Origin: Flavobacteriales bacterium
GTDB taxonomy: Bacteria > Bacteroidota > Bacteroidia > Flavobacteriales > Flavobacteriaceae
Assembly (NCBI GenBank): GCA_017303755.1
Contig: JAFLBS010000012.1
Span: forward strand, 1 to 64,000
DNA length: 64,000 nt
Reading direction: 5' to 3'
Shown in pieces: positions 55,349-63,449 of the stretch. The notes under the pieces were generated by a model. It was not told where the DNA came from and made no database searches. It saw only the letters and a program-made list of their open reading frames with translations. How positions within the stretch are numbered: the stretch's first letter is position 1; the number at the start of each line of letters is the position of its first letter. Made by a program: the position numbers and the translations under genes.

Positions 55349-56221
55349 ATGAAAAAGCAAACCATCGAGCAGTTTCTATTACAGCAGTATTCATCTCAAA
55401 CCGTTAAAACATATTTGTTTAATATCAATCATTTTCTAAAACTCAATCCAAAAGCCAAACGTTACAAGTATCAAAACATTGTAGGCTATATGCAAGAGAT
55501 TAGTAAACAACAATCCAATCCGAAGTATCGAGTGGTTATTCTATCTGCAATTAAAAAGTATTATGATTATTTGGTTATCACGGGTTACAGAAATGACCAT
55601 CCGTGCAAACTTTTAAATATCAAAGTCAAACACAATGAGCCAATTCAGGTGCAGGATTTATTTTCTAGTGAAGAATTACTCTTGCTTCTCAAAAGAGAAA
55701 ACCGCTATCAGTATATTGATACCCGAAACGCTGTGGTGCTGTCGCTTCTTATTTATCAAGGGTTAACAAGTGAAGAGATTATTAGTCTTAAAGTAAGGGA
55801 TATTGATTTGGATAACGGAACGGTGTATGTAAAATCTTCTACCAATCTCAATCGTAGAACTCTTGAACTGGTAAACAGACAAATGATAGTGTTTTCAAAG
55901 TATATCAATGAGGCAAGACCTAAACTTTTACGATGGGATTCTGATAAACTTGTCTTAAGTAAACTCGGCAAACCAATAGCCGATGTAAGCAGTATCAAGT
56001 CGATAGTTGAACCTCTCAAGGATTTATTCCCTGATAAAAAGTTGTGTCCGCAAACTATTCGCATGAGTGTCATCTGCAATTGGCTTAATGAAAAAAAATA
56101 TCCGCTAGAACACGTTCAGGAATTGGCTGGACATAAGTGGCCGAGTACGACTGAAAAATACATAAAAGCCAATAGTGAACAACAAAGGGAATTGATAAAC
56201 CGATTTTTTCCTACTTTATAA
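55349..56221 (+). CDS. Tyrosine recombinase-like protein, catalytically degenerate partner
   Basis: 290 residues. Same fold: YQGLTSEEIISLKVRDIDL, but Arg I is replaced (GLTSEE instead of GLRxxE). PQTIRMS keeps Arg II while His is changed to Pro, and AGHKWPSTTEKYIKAN keeps the final His and Tyr. So it is probably an inactive or regulatory partner of the first recombinase. Ends the mobile module. Confidence 0.75.
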   Translation: MKKQTIEQFLLQQYSSQTVKTYLFNINHFLKLNPKAKRYKYQNIVGYMQEISKQQSNPKYRVVILSAIKKYYDYLVITGYRNDHPCKLLNIKVKHNEPIQVQDLFSSEELLLLLKRENRYQYIDTRNAVVLSLLIYQGLTSEEIISLKVRDIDLDNGTVYVKSSTNLNRRTLELVNRQMIVFSKYINEARPKLLRWDSDKLVLSKLGKPIADVSSIKSIVEPLKDLFPDKKLCPQTIRMSVICNWLNEKKYPLEHVQELAGHKWPSTTEKYIKANSEQQRELINRFFPTL

Positions 56222-56226
56222 TTTAC

Positions 56227-56234
56227 TACTTTTG
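56227..56234 (+). promoter_or_regulatory. Possible -7 element (TACTTTTG)
   Basis: TACTTTTG matches the -7 consensus and lies 18 bases before the ATG at 56253. The -33 TTG is not clear. It suggests that the PRTase gene has its own promoter. Confidence 0.4.
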
Positions 56235-56252
56235 ACGAATTAATTCAATCTA

Positions 56253-57296
56253 ATGAGAGAAATCGCAGATAAAATATTAGAAACAATCAAGGACTACAGA
56301 AATGATGATGGTCTTTTTTTGGATTCTGACCACATCCTAAACTGGGCAAATCAATTTGGAGATGATGCCGAGTTTATGCTTAATGAAATCAGTCACATAT
56401 TACCGCAAGTTTATATCTCTAAAGAAACAGCAAAAGAGTATATTGACCAACATATACAAGCATTAAAAAGAGAATTCGGTTATTCTAATATTACCGATTT
56501 GCTAATTAATTCGGAGTTCTTAGATATGCAGGAATCATATAAAAGCCAACCAGCTATTTTAAATATTCTTGAAAGTTTATTGAACGAAAAATACGGAGAA
56601 TCTTATCTAAAATACAAAACATATCCAAAAGTTAACTTTGTGTATTTTGATGATATTCTAGCTTCGGGTAGTACGATAGGAAACCATTTAGTAAAATGGT
56701 TAAATCTTGAAAATAATGACGGAATAAAAAACATTGATAATGTGCTCAATGGAAATTATAGATTATCAGTAAATTTGTTTTGTTGTCATACTTGGGGGCA
56801 TTCTTTTCAAAAATATAGGTTGATAAAAACATTTGAAGATAAAATTGATAAAAGGATTTTATGGTTTTGGAATTTACAAATTCAGAATCATGCCAAGTGG
56901 AATAATCAATCATTGAATATTGCTTTTCCAACTGATGAACAACCAGCGAATGTAAAATCTTATTTAGCAAATCTAACCGCTGAAAAATATGAAGATTACG
57001 CATACAGAAAGGTTGGAACTCCTGCTAATGAAGGCTTTTTTACATCGCCTGAAAGTAGAATTATTTATGAAAATATTTTACTCCAAAAAGGAATTTCAAT
57101 AATTGAAATGATTAAAGGAGAAGTTAGACCAAACCTACGACCACTGGGGTTAATTAATCCTTCTTATAAGACTTTTGGACTTGGAACACATTTTTTTACT
57201 TGGCGTAATATTCCTAATAATAGTCCGTTAGTATTTTGGTGGGAAGTGCAAGGCCATGATTGGCAACCACTTTTTCCTGTTGCAAATCGTGGATAA
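56253..57296 (+). CDS. Phosphoribosyltransferase-like (PRTase-CE) protein
   Basis: 347 residues. Central part has VNFVYFDDILASGSTIGNHL (about 128-147), the PRPP-binding motif D-D-x-x-x-S-G-x-T of phosphoribosyltransferases. N- and C-terminal parts are unlike known nucleotide salvage enzymes, matching the PRTase-CE type seen near conflict effectors. Paired with a NADAR gene. Enzyme reaction unknown. No TGA inside. Confidence 0.65.
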   Translation: MREIADKILETIKDYRNDDGLFLDSDHILNWANQFGDDAEFMLNEISHILPQVYISKETAKEYIDQHIQALKREFGYSNITDLLINSEFLDMQESYKSQPAILNILESLLNEKYGESYLKYKTYPKVNFVYFDDILASGSTIGNHLVKWLNLENNDGIKNIDNVLNGNYRLSVNLFCCHTWGHSFQKYRLIKTFEDKIDKRILWFWNLQIQNHAKWNNQSLNIAFPTDEQPANVKSYLANLTAEKYEDYAYRKVGTPANEGFFTSPESRIIYENILLQKGISIIEMIKGEVRPNLRPLGLINPSYKTFGLGTHFFTWRNIPNNSPLVFWWEVQGHDWQPLFPVANRG

Positions 57297-57325
57297 TATT
57301 AAAAAATTGTTTTAATTTGTATATT

Positions 57326-57940
57326 ATGAAAATTAGTGAGAGAACATATCACAAGAATCAAGTTATTACTTTTAGTAAAACTACTGCTGAATTTGGAGGT
57401 CTTTCTAATATGGCTTCAGGCTATTCTTTGTTCATAAATGAAACCAACATAGCCAATACAGAAATACTATATCAAGCCTGTAGATTCCCTTTGTTTCCTA
57501 AAATTCAAGAGGAGATAATATCTCAATCAAACCCTATGGAAGCCAAAGAGATTAGTAGAAAATATATTCAGTATTCAAGACAAGATTGGGATATAGTTAA
57601 ATTCGACATAATGAGATGGTGTTTGCAAGTCAAACTTCTTCAAAATTTTGATAAATTTTCGAATTTACTTTTAAGTACCGATGATACTCCGATTGTTGAG
57701 TTTTCTATGAAGGATAATGTTTGGGGTGCGATTCCTATTAGTAAAGATTTATTGAAAGGTAAAAACGCTTTAGGTAGACTACTAATGGAAATTAGAGAAA
57801 GTTACGTTAAAAAATCTGTTGAAATAGAGTGTGTAAATTCATTAAATATACCTGCGTTTTTATTATTTGATCGCCCAATTGATAAAGCACATAAACCTGA
57901 GTTTGTAATTAAAGACCTAGACGACATATACGCTTACTAG
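57326..57940 (+). CDS. NADAR domain protein (YbiA-like)
   Basis: 204 residues from ATG at 57326; the longer frame adds 22 unlike residues. Family motifs: FGGLSNMASG (about 22), YQACRFPLFP, RQDWDIVKFDIMRWCLQVKLLQN, and WGAIPISKDLLKGKNALGRLLMEIRE. NADAR proteins are ADP-ribose-removing glycosidases, some in anti-phage or NAD+ systems. Probably acts with the PRTase upstream. Confidence 0.82.
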   Translation: MKISERTYHKNQVITFSKTTAEFGGLSNMASGYSLFINETNIANTEILYQACRFPLFPKIQEEIISQSNPMEAKEISRKYIQYSRQDWDIVKFDIMRWCLQVKLLQNFDKFSNLLLSTDDTPIVEFSMKDNVWGAIPISKDLLKGKNALGRLLMEIRESYVKKSVEIECVNSLNIPAFLLFDRPIDKAHKPEFVIKDLDDIYAY

Positions 57941-57952
57941 ATAAGATTTAAG

Positions 57953-57976
57953 GCTCTCAAATTTGAGAGCTTTTTT
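57953..57976 (+). terminator. Terminator of the PRTase-NADAR operon
   Basis: ggctctcaaatttgagagctttttt: a perfect stem with a T run, 13 bases after the stop codon. Confidence 0.8.
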
Positions 57977-58053
57977 GTTTCCGTTTTTAAAATTCTAAAC
58001 AAAACCAACAATAATTTTACTTAACACAATTTTTTAACTACTTTCGTAGTTAA

Positions 58054-58992
58054 GTGAATAATGCTGAGTGGACGTTCTTACATTGGCGTGGTTTCAAAAA
58101 GGCGTATAAGTATAAGTACAATGGAAAAGAGTACCAAGACGAGTTAGGGCTTAATATGTATGACTACGGAGCAAGGAATTATGACCCTGCTTTAGGGCGT
58201 TGGATGAATGTTGATCCAAAAGCAGAAACTTCAAGAAGATGGAGTCCATTTACTTATTGTTACAATAATCCATTGCGTTTTACTGACCCTGACGGGATGG
58301 AGGGAACAGATTGGATACAAAGAGGAAAAGAATACTTCTTTGACCCAACAATTAATAACCAAAAAGACGCGACAGAAGTTTATGGAAGCGAGGCAAATCA
58401 CTTAAATGACGGAACAAAGATTGTTGCGAGAGACGGCTCATACGAATACAAATTAAACAATTCTAATGGCACAGTAACTGATTGCAATGGAGCAACAGTT
58501 GACACTTCACAAGATATAAAAACACCAGGAGGAAGCACTATCATAAGTCCAGATTCTAAAAAAGGAATTAATACAGGTATTGGAGTTGGTGGTGCATTAG
58601 TTGGAGGAATATCTATAGAAATAGGTATTGTATTAGATGCGACAGGTAATTTTGCTGCCTATTTTTCTTTTGGCGGTAATTTTGGCATTGGAGCAGACGT
58701 AGGATTTAAAGGAGGAGCAATAGAACCAACAGGCAATAATCCCTTTGCGGTGAGTGATTTTGCAGGATATGGCAGTTCATATAGTGCAAGCCTCGGTCCT
58801 TTTGGTGGTGAATATGGAGGTTCTGATGGAAGTAAAGACGCAGGGGTAAGTAGAATGAATCCTTTAGGTTTTGGACAAAATAAGAGAGGGTATACATCTT
58901 GTAGTCACGTTACAGGTACTTCGCAAACAGAACCTAAAGTAAGCGTAGGCGCTCAATTTACCGGTTCTCAAACATGGGTTTGGGATTTTTAA
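58054..58992 (+). CDS. Displaced (orphan) Rhs core and toxin tip
   Basis: 312 residues, opening at a GTG; no signal peptide or shell. Residues about 17-80 match the Rhs core of the gene at 16.6 kb ([30 protein letters not shown], ends FTDPDGM). The tip (82-312) is Gly-rich ([30 protein letters not shown]), with no recognised catalytic motif. This is likely a displaced alternate tip that could recombine into the main Rhs gene. A small palindrome taactactttcgtagtta precedes it (58035-58052). Two small genes follow as candidate immunity. Confidence 0.72.
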   Translation: MNNAEWTFLHWRGFKKAYKYKYNGKEYQDELGLNMYDYGARNYDPALGRWMNVDPKAETSRRWSPFTYCYNNPLRFTDPDGMEGTDWIQRGKEYFFDPTINNQKDATEVYGSEANHLNDGTKIVARDGSYEYKLNNSNGTVTDCNGATVDTSQDIKTPGGSTIISPDSKKGINTGIGVGGALVGGISIEIGIVLDATGNFAAYFSFGGNFGIGADVGFKGGAIEPTGNNPFAVSDFAGYGSSYSASLGPFGGEYGGSDGSKDAGVSRMNPLGFGQNKRGYTSCSHVTGTSQTEPKVSVGAQFTGSQTWVWDF

Positions 58993-59002
58993 TCAAAAAA
59001 AT

Positions 59003-59365
59003 ATGAGGAATGATTGTAAAATTTGCAAAGTTTTCGGTATAGTAGTTATTTTTTTTGGCTTTTTCTATTTACTAACTATAGATTATAAAAAAGGATTTGA
59101 TTTGGTTTTAAAAACCATTAAGTTAGACTCTTATGAAGGCATAGTAATTGATAAATATTATGATAAAAAAAATCATAATAATCCGACTTTAATTTTATCT
59201 ACAAATAGAAGTATTACTTTATACGGTGAACAATATAGTCAAATAAACTTAAATGATAGTCTATCAAAGAAAAAGAATTCGACTAAATTATATGTTTTTA
59301 AAAAAGATAGAATAATAGTAATAGATTTGAAAGAATATATTGAAACATTAAAAATGAAAAGATGA
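59003..59365 (+). CDS. Small membrane protein, candidate immunity
   Basis: 120 residues. A membrane segment near 10-28 (GIVVIFFGFFYLLTI), then a periplasmic or cytosolic part with GIVIDKYYDKKNHNNPT. Ends in TGA overlapping the ATG of the next gene (ATGA), which argues that TGA is a stop codon in the flanking chromosome. Follows the orphan tip by 10 bases. Confidence 0.55.
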   Translation: MRNDCKICKVFGIVVIFFGFFYLLTIDYKKGFDLVLKTIKLDSYEGIVIDKYYDKKNHNNPTLILSTNRSITLYGEQYSQINLNDSLSKKKNSTKLYVFKKDRIIVIDLKEYIETLKMKR

Positions 59366-59763
59366 AAGTTAAAACCTTAATTTTAATTGCTTTAATTTTA
59401 CCCCTATTATTTAGTTGTAGTGAAAATCAAGAGGAGATAGATTTAGCTAAGAAAACGGTCGATGCATTTTATTCCTTTGAAAAAGTAAGTGACTATAAAT
59501 CTATTGATAAGTTAATGTCCACACGATTTTATATGACTACTCCTTTCTTTAAATTCAAAGAGTTTTTAGAAGCTAAGAAGAGTATGCTTGGTTCATTTAA
59601 AGGAAAGGAATTAGAATCATTCGACATAACTGTTTCAACAAACTCTATTAGTCAGGTAGTACTAAAGTACAAAGTTAATTATACCTATAAAAAAGCTAAT
59701 GAATCTTTTGTTTTGGAGAAAAACAAAAATAATTTTAGAATTTTAAAATATAGTATCGAATAA
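59362..59763 (+). CDS. Lipoprotein, candidate immunity (DUF4019-like)
   Basis: 133 residues. Lipoprotein signal with lipobox LFSCS (Cys19). Body has IDLAKKTVDAFYSFEKVSDYKSIDKLMS, a helix-strand pattern of small lipoproteins with a DUF4019-like look. Overlaps the previous gene. It may be part of the tip immunity set. Confidence 0.55.
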   Translation: MKVKTLILIALILPLLFSCSENQEEIDLAKKTVDAFYSFEKVSDYKSIDKLMSTRFYMTTPFFKFKEFLEAKKSMLGSFKGKELESFDITVSTNSISQVVLKYKVNYTYKKANESFVLEKNKNNFRILKYSIE

Positions 59764-59764
59764 G

Positions 59765-59815
59765 GCACTGACCATTTAGGTAATATAGGAGTAAGTTATG
59801 CTATTGATCCCGATG
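59765..59815 (+). pseudogene. Fragment of an Rhs gene
   Basis: cactgaccatttaggtaata and the following 30 bases closely match 19086-19135 inside the main Rhs gene (TDHLGNIRVSYAIDPD). A leftover of another Rhs copy. Confidence 0.7.
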
Positions 59816-59902
59816 GCGCGGATATCCCGATAGCGCGGATTTGCAACCCGATAGCGCGGATATGTTCCAACTATTGATAGCGCGGATTTGCAATCCGTGC
59901 CC
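59811..59902. repeat. REP-like palindromic repeats upstream of the transposase
   Basis: Four copies of gatagcgcggat... (starting near 59812, 59829, 59850, 59876); the last is the full unit gatagcgcggatttgcaatc cgtgccc. Similar units lie at 60530, 61074 and 61223. They belong to the RAYT gene. Confidence 0.75.
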
Positions 59903-59976
59903 ACAAAGAGAATAAAACAAAAACTACATTTATTACAGTGTAGTTTTTTTTATATTTGAATATAAATTATACGCCA

Positions 59977-60531
59977 ATGTCAACCAAGTACAAAGCCACT
60001 AATACAGAGGAAGCCTATTTTATAACTATTACTACCGTTGGATGGATTGATGTTTTCACTCGATTGAACCAAAAAGAAATCATAATTAAGGCTCTCAATT
60101 ACTGCCAACAAAATAAAGGTTTAGAAATTTATGCCTATTGTTTGATGAGCAGCCATATTCATTTGTTATGTAAAGCAACTAATGGTTATGTCTTATCGGA
60201 TGTAATGCGGGATTTTAAAAAATTTACTTCAAAGAACATTATTAAAGCGATCATTAATGAACCAGAAAGCCGAAGAGAATGGTTATTGGATTATTTTCAA
60301 AAAGCCTGTAAACATTTAAAAAGAGAGCAACAATTTAAGGTTTGGCAAGACGGTTATCATGCAGAAATAGTTGAGACGAATTGGTTTATTAAGCAAAAAG
60401 TAAATTACATTCACAACAATCCCGTCAAAGATAAAATTGTGCAATTTCCAGAAGACTATTACTTTAGTTCTGCTCGTAACTATGCTGGTTTGCAAAATGA
60501 TTTAGAAGTTATTTTGTTGTATTTGTTTTAG
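59977..60531 (+). CDS. REP-associated tyrosine transposase (RAYT, Y1_Tnp)
   Basis: 184 residues from ATG at 59977. HxH motif SSHIHLLCK (about 63), and the Y1 catalytic region with IHNNPVKDKIV and YYFSSARNYAG. It ends in TAG that overlaps the next REP-like unit. Function: single-strand transposase that uses REP palindromes. Flanked by REP units on both sides. Confidence 0.85.
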   Translation: MSTKYKATNTEEAYFITITTVGWIDVFTRLNQKEIIIKALNYCQQNKGLEIYAYCLMSSHIHLLCKATNGYVLSDVMRDFKKFTSKNIIKAIINEPESRREWLLDYFQKACKHLKREQQFKVWQDGYHAEIVETNWFIKQKVNYIHNNPVKDKIVQFPEDYYFSSARNYAGLQNDLEVILLYLF

Positions 60532-60553
60532 CGCGGATTTGCAATCCGTGCCA
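60530..60553. repeat. REP-like unit after the RAYT gene
   Basis: agcgcggatttgcaatccgtgcca: same core as the unit at 59876. It overlaps the transposase stop codon. Confidence 0.75.
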
Positions 60554-60557
60554 TCAG

Positions 60558-60608
60558 GAGTATTTTAACGGTAATAATACAAGCGAGAATAAAATTCCAA
60601 CCAAGTAA
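60558..60608 (+). pseudogene. Possible toxin-tip remnant
   Basis: Seventeen codons (EYFNGNNTSENKIPTK) end in TAA one base before the ATG of the membrane gene at 60610. The arrangement equals the end of a lost tip followed by its immunity gene. Short, so tentative. Confidence 0.35.
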
Positions 60609-60609
60609 T

Positions 60610-61059
60610 ATGAAAAAATCAATTTTAATTTACAACTTAGTTATATATAGTATTTGTTTTATCTTACATTTCATAAATCTATTTTTAAGGTTTGATTTTA
60701 AAAATACATTTTTTACTTTATTTTGTGGATTATGTATTGTCAGTATTTATTTCATTTTCTCCAAGAAATTCATAAAAAAATCACTTGTTTTTTTATGTGT
60801 TGCAAACATCATGCAATCATTTACAATAGTTGCTCTTGGTTGTACATTTAAGTTACTTATTGGCCCCGATGCTTCAATGTATTTCATGAGTTCAAGTGAT
60901 AAAATTGTAGAATTCTCAATAAAATTCTTTAATATTTATTTTTTCGCTGATTATTCTCCTGGAGAAAGGATGTTTTTATTAGGTATTAATTTCATCCATC
61001 TGATTTTATTTGTTTATTTCTATTATGAAGCTAGAAAAATTACTTCCTCTAATGATTAA
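60610..61059 (+). CDS. Membrane protein, candidate immunity
   Basis: 149 residues with four hydrophobic segments (about 5-25, 32-53, 60-90, 118-140). No family recognised. Comes directly after a possible tip remnant and within the Rhs tip region, so it may be an immunity protein against a membrane-active tip. Confidence 0.5.
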   Translation: MKKSILIYNLVIYSICFILHFINLFLRFDFKNTFFTLFCGLCIVSIYFIFSKKFIKKSLVFLCVANIMQSFTIVALGCTFKLLIGPDASMYFMSSSDKIVEFSIKFFNIYFFADYSPGERMFLLGINFIHLILFVYFYYEARKITSSND

Positions 61060-61073
61060 AAGCTAAAAAACCT

Positions 61074-61246
61074 GATAGCGCGGAATTGCATTCCGTGCCC
61101 ACAAAGAATAAAAAAACACATCAAAATCGGTGTAGTTTTTTTTTATATTTGAGTATTAATTTATACGCATAACTATGCTGGTTTGCAAAATGATTTAGAA
61201 GTTATTTTGTTGTATTTGTTTTAGCACGGATTGCAAATCCGCGCCA
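61074..61246. mobile_element. Internally deleted RAYT derivative bounded by REP units
   Basis: REP-like unit (61074-61100), then a leader like that of the RAYT gene (ggtgtagttttttttatattt ... atacgc), then the last ~60 bases of the RAYT coding region (aactatgctggtttgcaaaa), and a REP-like unit (61223-61246). The middle of the gene is missing. It is a non-autonomous miniature form. Confidence 0.72.
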
Positions 61247-61248
61247 TC

Positions 61249-61502
61249 AGGACTATTTTAATAAAGAAGCTGCAAAAAGTTCAAATACTACTAATTTTCA
61301 ATTTTGGCGACATGACAACAAGCCAATCGAGTTGTGGAGTAATGAAGTCATTCAGCAAAAAATAGATTATATACATAACAATCCAGTTGAAGAAGGTATT
61401 GTGTTTAGACCTGAAGATTACAAATACAGCAGTGCTCCTGACTATGCAGGTGAAAAAGGAATGTTAGATGGTGTTTGTGTTTTTCAATATTTTAAATTGT
61501 AA
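61249..61502 (+). pseudogene. Second RAYT-like fragment (C-terminal)
   Basis: 84 open codons end in TAA at 61502: FWRHDNKPIELWSNEV, YIHNNPVEEGIVFRPEDYKYSSAPDYAG. Matches the end of the RAYT at 59977 in order but differs in sequence, so it is a different family member. The N-terminal half is missing. Confidence 0.72.
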
Positions 61503-61532
61503 GACCACGCGAAGGGATTCGCGCGGTAGCTT

Positions 61533-61648
61533 GGGAGCACAATTATGTCTACTATCCGCTTTCAAAGAGATTGTATAGTGTAACAGCTTATGGCGTTGAG
61601 TTAATTAAGAATGTAAATAATTCAAATGATTTTAAAGTTAAAAATTAA
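61533..61648 (+). pseudogene. JAB toxin-tip remnant
   Basis: The open frame EHNYVYYPLSKRLYSVTAYG, then VELIKNVN, aligns with the end of the JAB tip of the main Rhs gene (RVYFPNTSNLYKVTPQGTQLI, then KKV). The frame then runs on into the start of the next gene without a stop, so the last codons appear frameshifted. It is followed directly by the paralogous lipoprotein gene. Confidence 0.6.
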
Positions 61649-62151
61649 TGAAAAATATAATTTATTTTTTTACTGTTTTTTTATTTCTTTCATGTAACGA
61701 TAAAACTAATAAAGATTCTGAAGGAAAAGTCAAAACTCAAGTAGTTGAAGAAAAACATCTTGATGAGGGTTTGAAAAAACTTCTTATTGAATATCAAAAT
61801 GAGTACCCAATCCCAATAAAAAAAAGAAAACGTAACTATGTTTACTCAGCATTTTTTTTAAAACACAATAATGATACTCTATTGCTTCTTTCTCGAACTT
61901 ATGGTATTTTGAAATTGTATAAAGGATATGGATTATATCAGGATAGTGAATTGAAGCCAACATTTATTTATGACAACGATCATTTTGGAGACAAGTTTAT
62001 TTTTAAAAAAATAAATAAAAATAATGGTGATTTTTATGAAGGTTATAGCTCAAAAATTTATGATGGACATCCCCCTAAATATTGGTATAGAATTAATAAT
62101 AAATCATTTAACTTAATTAAGATTGATACGGTCTGGGATAGATGGGATTAG
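61648..62151 (+). CDS. Lipoprotein, paralogue of the candidate JAB immunity protein
   Basis: 167 residues. Lipobox LSCN (Cys16). Shares with the 20118 protein: Y-Q-x-x-x-P-x-P near 50, NDTL near 74, GDKFI, PPKYWYRINNKSFNLIKIDT and a C-terminal Trp. It follows a JAB tip remnant, as the other follows the complete JAB tip. So the two are likely variants of one immunity family. Confidence 0.7.
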   Translation: MKNIIYFFTVFLFLSCNDKTNKDSEGKVKTQVVEEKHLDEGLKKLLIEYQNEYPIPIKKRKRNYVYSAFFLKHNNDTLLLLSRTYGILKLYKGYGLYQDSELKPTFIYDNDHFGDKFIFKKINKNNGDFYEGYSSKIYDGHPPKYWYRINNKSFNLIKIDTVWDRWD

Positions 62152-62329
62152 GAAGTATTTAGGAAGAGTGTATCAAACGTTTTTTTTAAATAAAACCCAA
62201 CACATTTTTTTCGATATAAAATAAAATCAGTTTATAATAGGAAAGGTGACCAAATTGTTGCCTTTCCTATTAATTCACAATTAAGACTTATAAGTTGGAG
62301 AAAACTATTTCATATCAAATTTAGTTTTT

Positions 62330-62515
62330 TTATTTCACCCTACAAAACACAGTTTTATACAAATATTCAATTGCTTCTTCATCAGTAATAAGCGGTTTCT
62401 TTTTCTTCTTTGGAAATTTAATTTTATTTAGTTTCTCACCTAGCATACAATACAAGCGCTCCTGTTCCTCTCGGGAAAGGTGTGATGCAATTGTAAAAAT
62501 ATCTTCGGCAAGCAT
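62330..62515 (-). CDS. Small protein of a triplicated family, copy 1
   Basis: 61 residues: MLAEDIFTIASHLSREEQER, LYCMLGEKLNKIKFP, ITDEEAIEYLYKTVFCRVK. Helical, basic patch KKKKK. Nearly identical copies follow at 62720 and 63087. Same strand. Each copy is followed on its 5' side by its own repeat array. Function unknown; it could be a regulator or antitoxin. Confidence 0.6.
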   Translation of the reverse strand: MLAEDIFTIASHLSREEQERLYCMLGEKLNKIKFPKKKKKPLITDEEAIEYLYKTVFCRVK

Positions 62516-62579
62516 AACTATTAGTAAGGTATACCTGTAAAGTTTGGGATTATTTAAATAGCGAATTTAAGATTCGCTA

Positions 62580-62672
62580 ACGTTTGCCCGCTTTTGCTCA
62601 CTTTTGCTCACATTCGTATAACATTTGCTCACATTTTGCCAACATCGTTAAACATTCTACTAACATTGAAGA
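62580..62672. repeat. Degenerate short repeats upstream of copy 1
   Basis: Variants of tttgctcac(a)ttt (gcttttgctcacttttgctcac, acatttgctcacattt, acatcgttaaacattc). About six units of 11 to 14 bases with core GCTCACATT. Confidence 0.5.
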
Positions 62673-62719
62673 TAGTTTTTTTTATGGATTAATAAACTGA
62701 AAAACATATAATATACCAT

Positions 62720-62905
62720 TTATTTCACCCTACAAAAAACCGTCCTATACAAATACTCAATAGCTTCTTCATCGGTAATGAGTGGTTTCTTTCTCTTCTT
62801 AGGGATTTTGATTTTATTTAACTTCTCACCTAGCATACAATACAAGCGCTCCTGTTCCTCGGAGGAAAGGTGTGATGCAATTGTAAAAATGTCTTCGGCA
62901 AGCAT
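62720..62905 (-). CDS. Small protein of the triplicated family, copy 2
   Basis: 61 residues from ATG at 62905; an upstream extension of 30 residues crosses repeat DNA and is rejected. Differs from copy 1 in a few residues only (SSEEQER, KIPKKRKK). Shares the aagcat start context with the others. Confidence 0.6.
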   Translation of the reverse strand: MLAEDIFTIASHLSSEEQERLYCMLGEKLNKIKIPKKRKKPLITDEEAIEYLYRTVFCRVK

Positions 62906-62959
62906 AATCTTTTTTAAAAATGCACTTGCAAAGTTTATACATCTCACAATATCAAAAAT

Positions 62960-63052
62960 AGGATTTCCGAACATTAGGGTAAGATTCCCGAACATTCAGG
63001 TAAGATTTCCGAACATTTCCGAGCATTCGGGTAACATTTCCGAACATTTTTA
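62960..63052. repeat. Degenerate short repeats upstream of copy 2
   Basis: Units of about 18 bases: ttccgaacattagggtaaga, ttcccgaacattcaggtaag, tttccgaacatttccgagca. Core CCGAACATT differs from the core of the other arrays. Confidence 0.55.
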
Positions 63053-63086
63053 TGCTTAATAAACTGAAAAAATCGCAATAGCTCAT

Positions 63087-63272
63087 CTATTTCACCCTAC
63101 AAAAAACCGTCCTATACAAATACTCAATAGCTTCTTCATCGGTAATGAGTGGTTTCTTTCTCTTCTTATGGATTTTGATTTTATTTAACTTCTCACCTAG
63201 CATACAATACAAGCGCTCCTGTTCCTCTCGGGAAAGGTGTGATGCGATTGTAAAAATGTCTTCGGCAAGCAT
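63087..63272 (-). CDS. Small protein of the triplicated family, copy 3
   Basis: 61 residues. Same sequence as copy 2 save a few changes (SREEQER, KIHKKRKK). The 5' flank also matches copy 2 for about 60 bases before diverging into its own repeats, so the unit duplicated as a block. Confidence 0.6.
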   Translation of the reverse strand: MLAEDIFTIASHLSREEQERLYCMLGEKLNKIKIHKKRKKPLITDEEAIEYLYRTVFCRVK

Positions 63273-63329
63273 ATTCTTCTTTTAAAAAGTGTACTTGCAA
63301 AGTTTATTCATCTCACAATATCAAAAATA

Positions 63330-63420
63330 GGATTTCGGAGGATTCGGGTAGGATTCCCGAGGATTTAGGTAGGATTCCGTCGGATTTCGTCGGATTTCAA
63401 TGGGTTTTTGTAAGATTTTT
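63330..63420. repeat. Degenerate short repeats upstream of copy 3
   Basis: gatttcggaggattcgggta, ggattcccgaggatttaggt, aggattccgtcggatttcgt: core GGAGGATT / CGAGGATT. Period about 18-20 like copy 2 but with another core. Confidence 0.55.
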
Positions 63421-63449
63421 ATTTCAAACCATTAAAAGTAAAGTTCGTA

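Noticed and set aside
59003-59365. Host genome as a code-25 organism
   Set aside because: Long chromosomal genes of over 1000 codons contain no TGA, and TGA is used as a stop in an ATGA overlap here; T9SS, TonB and LytTR genes are Bacteroidota-type.
62580-63420. CRISPR array
   Set aside because: Repeats are short, degenerate and without spacers of regular length; no cas genes are present.
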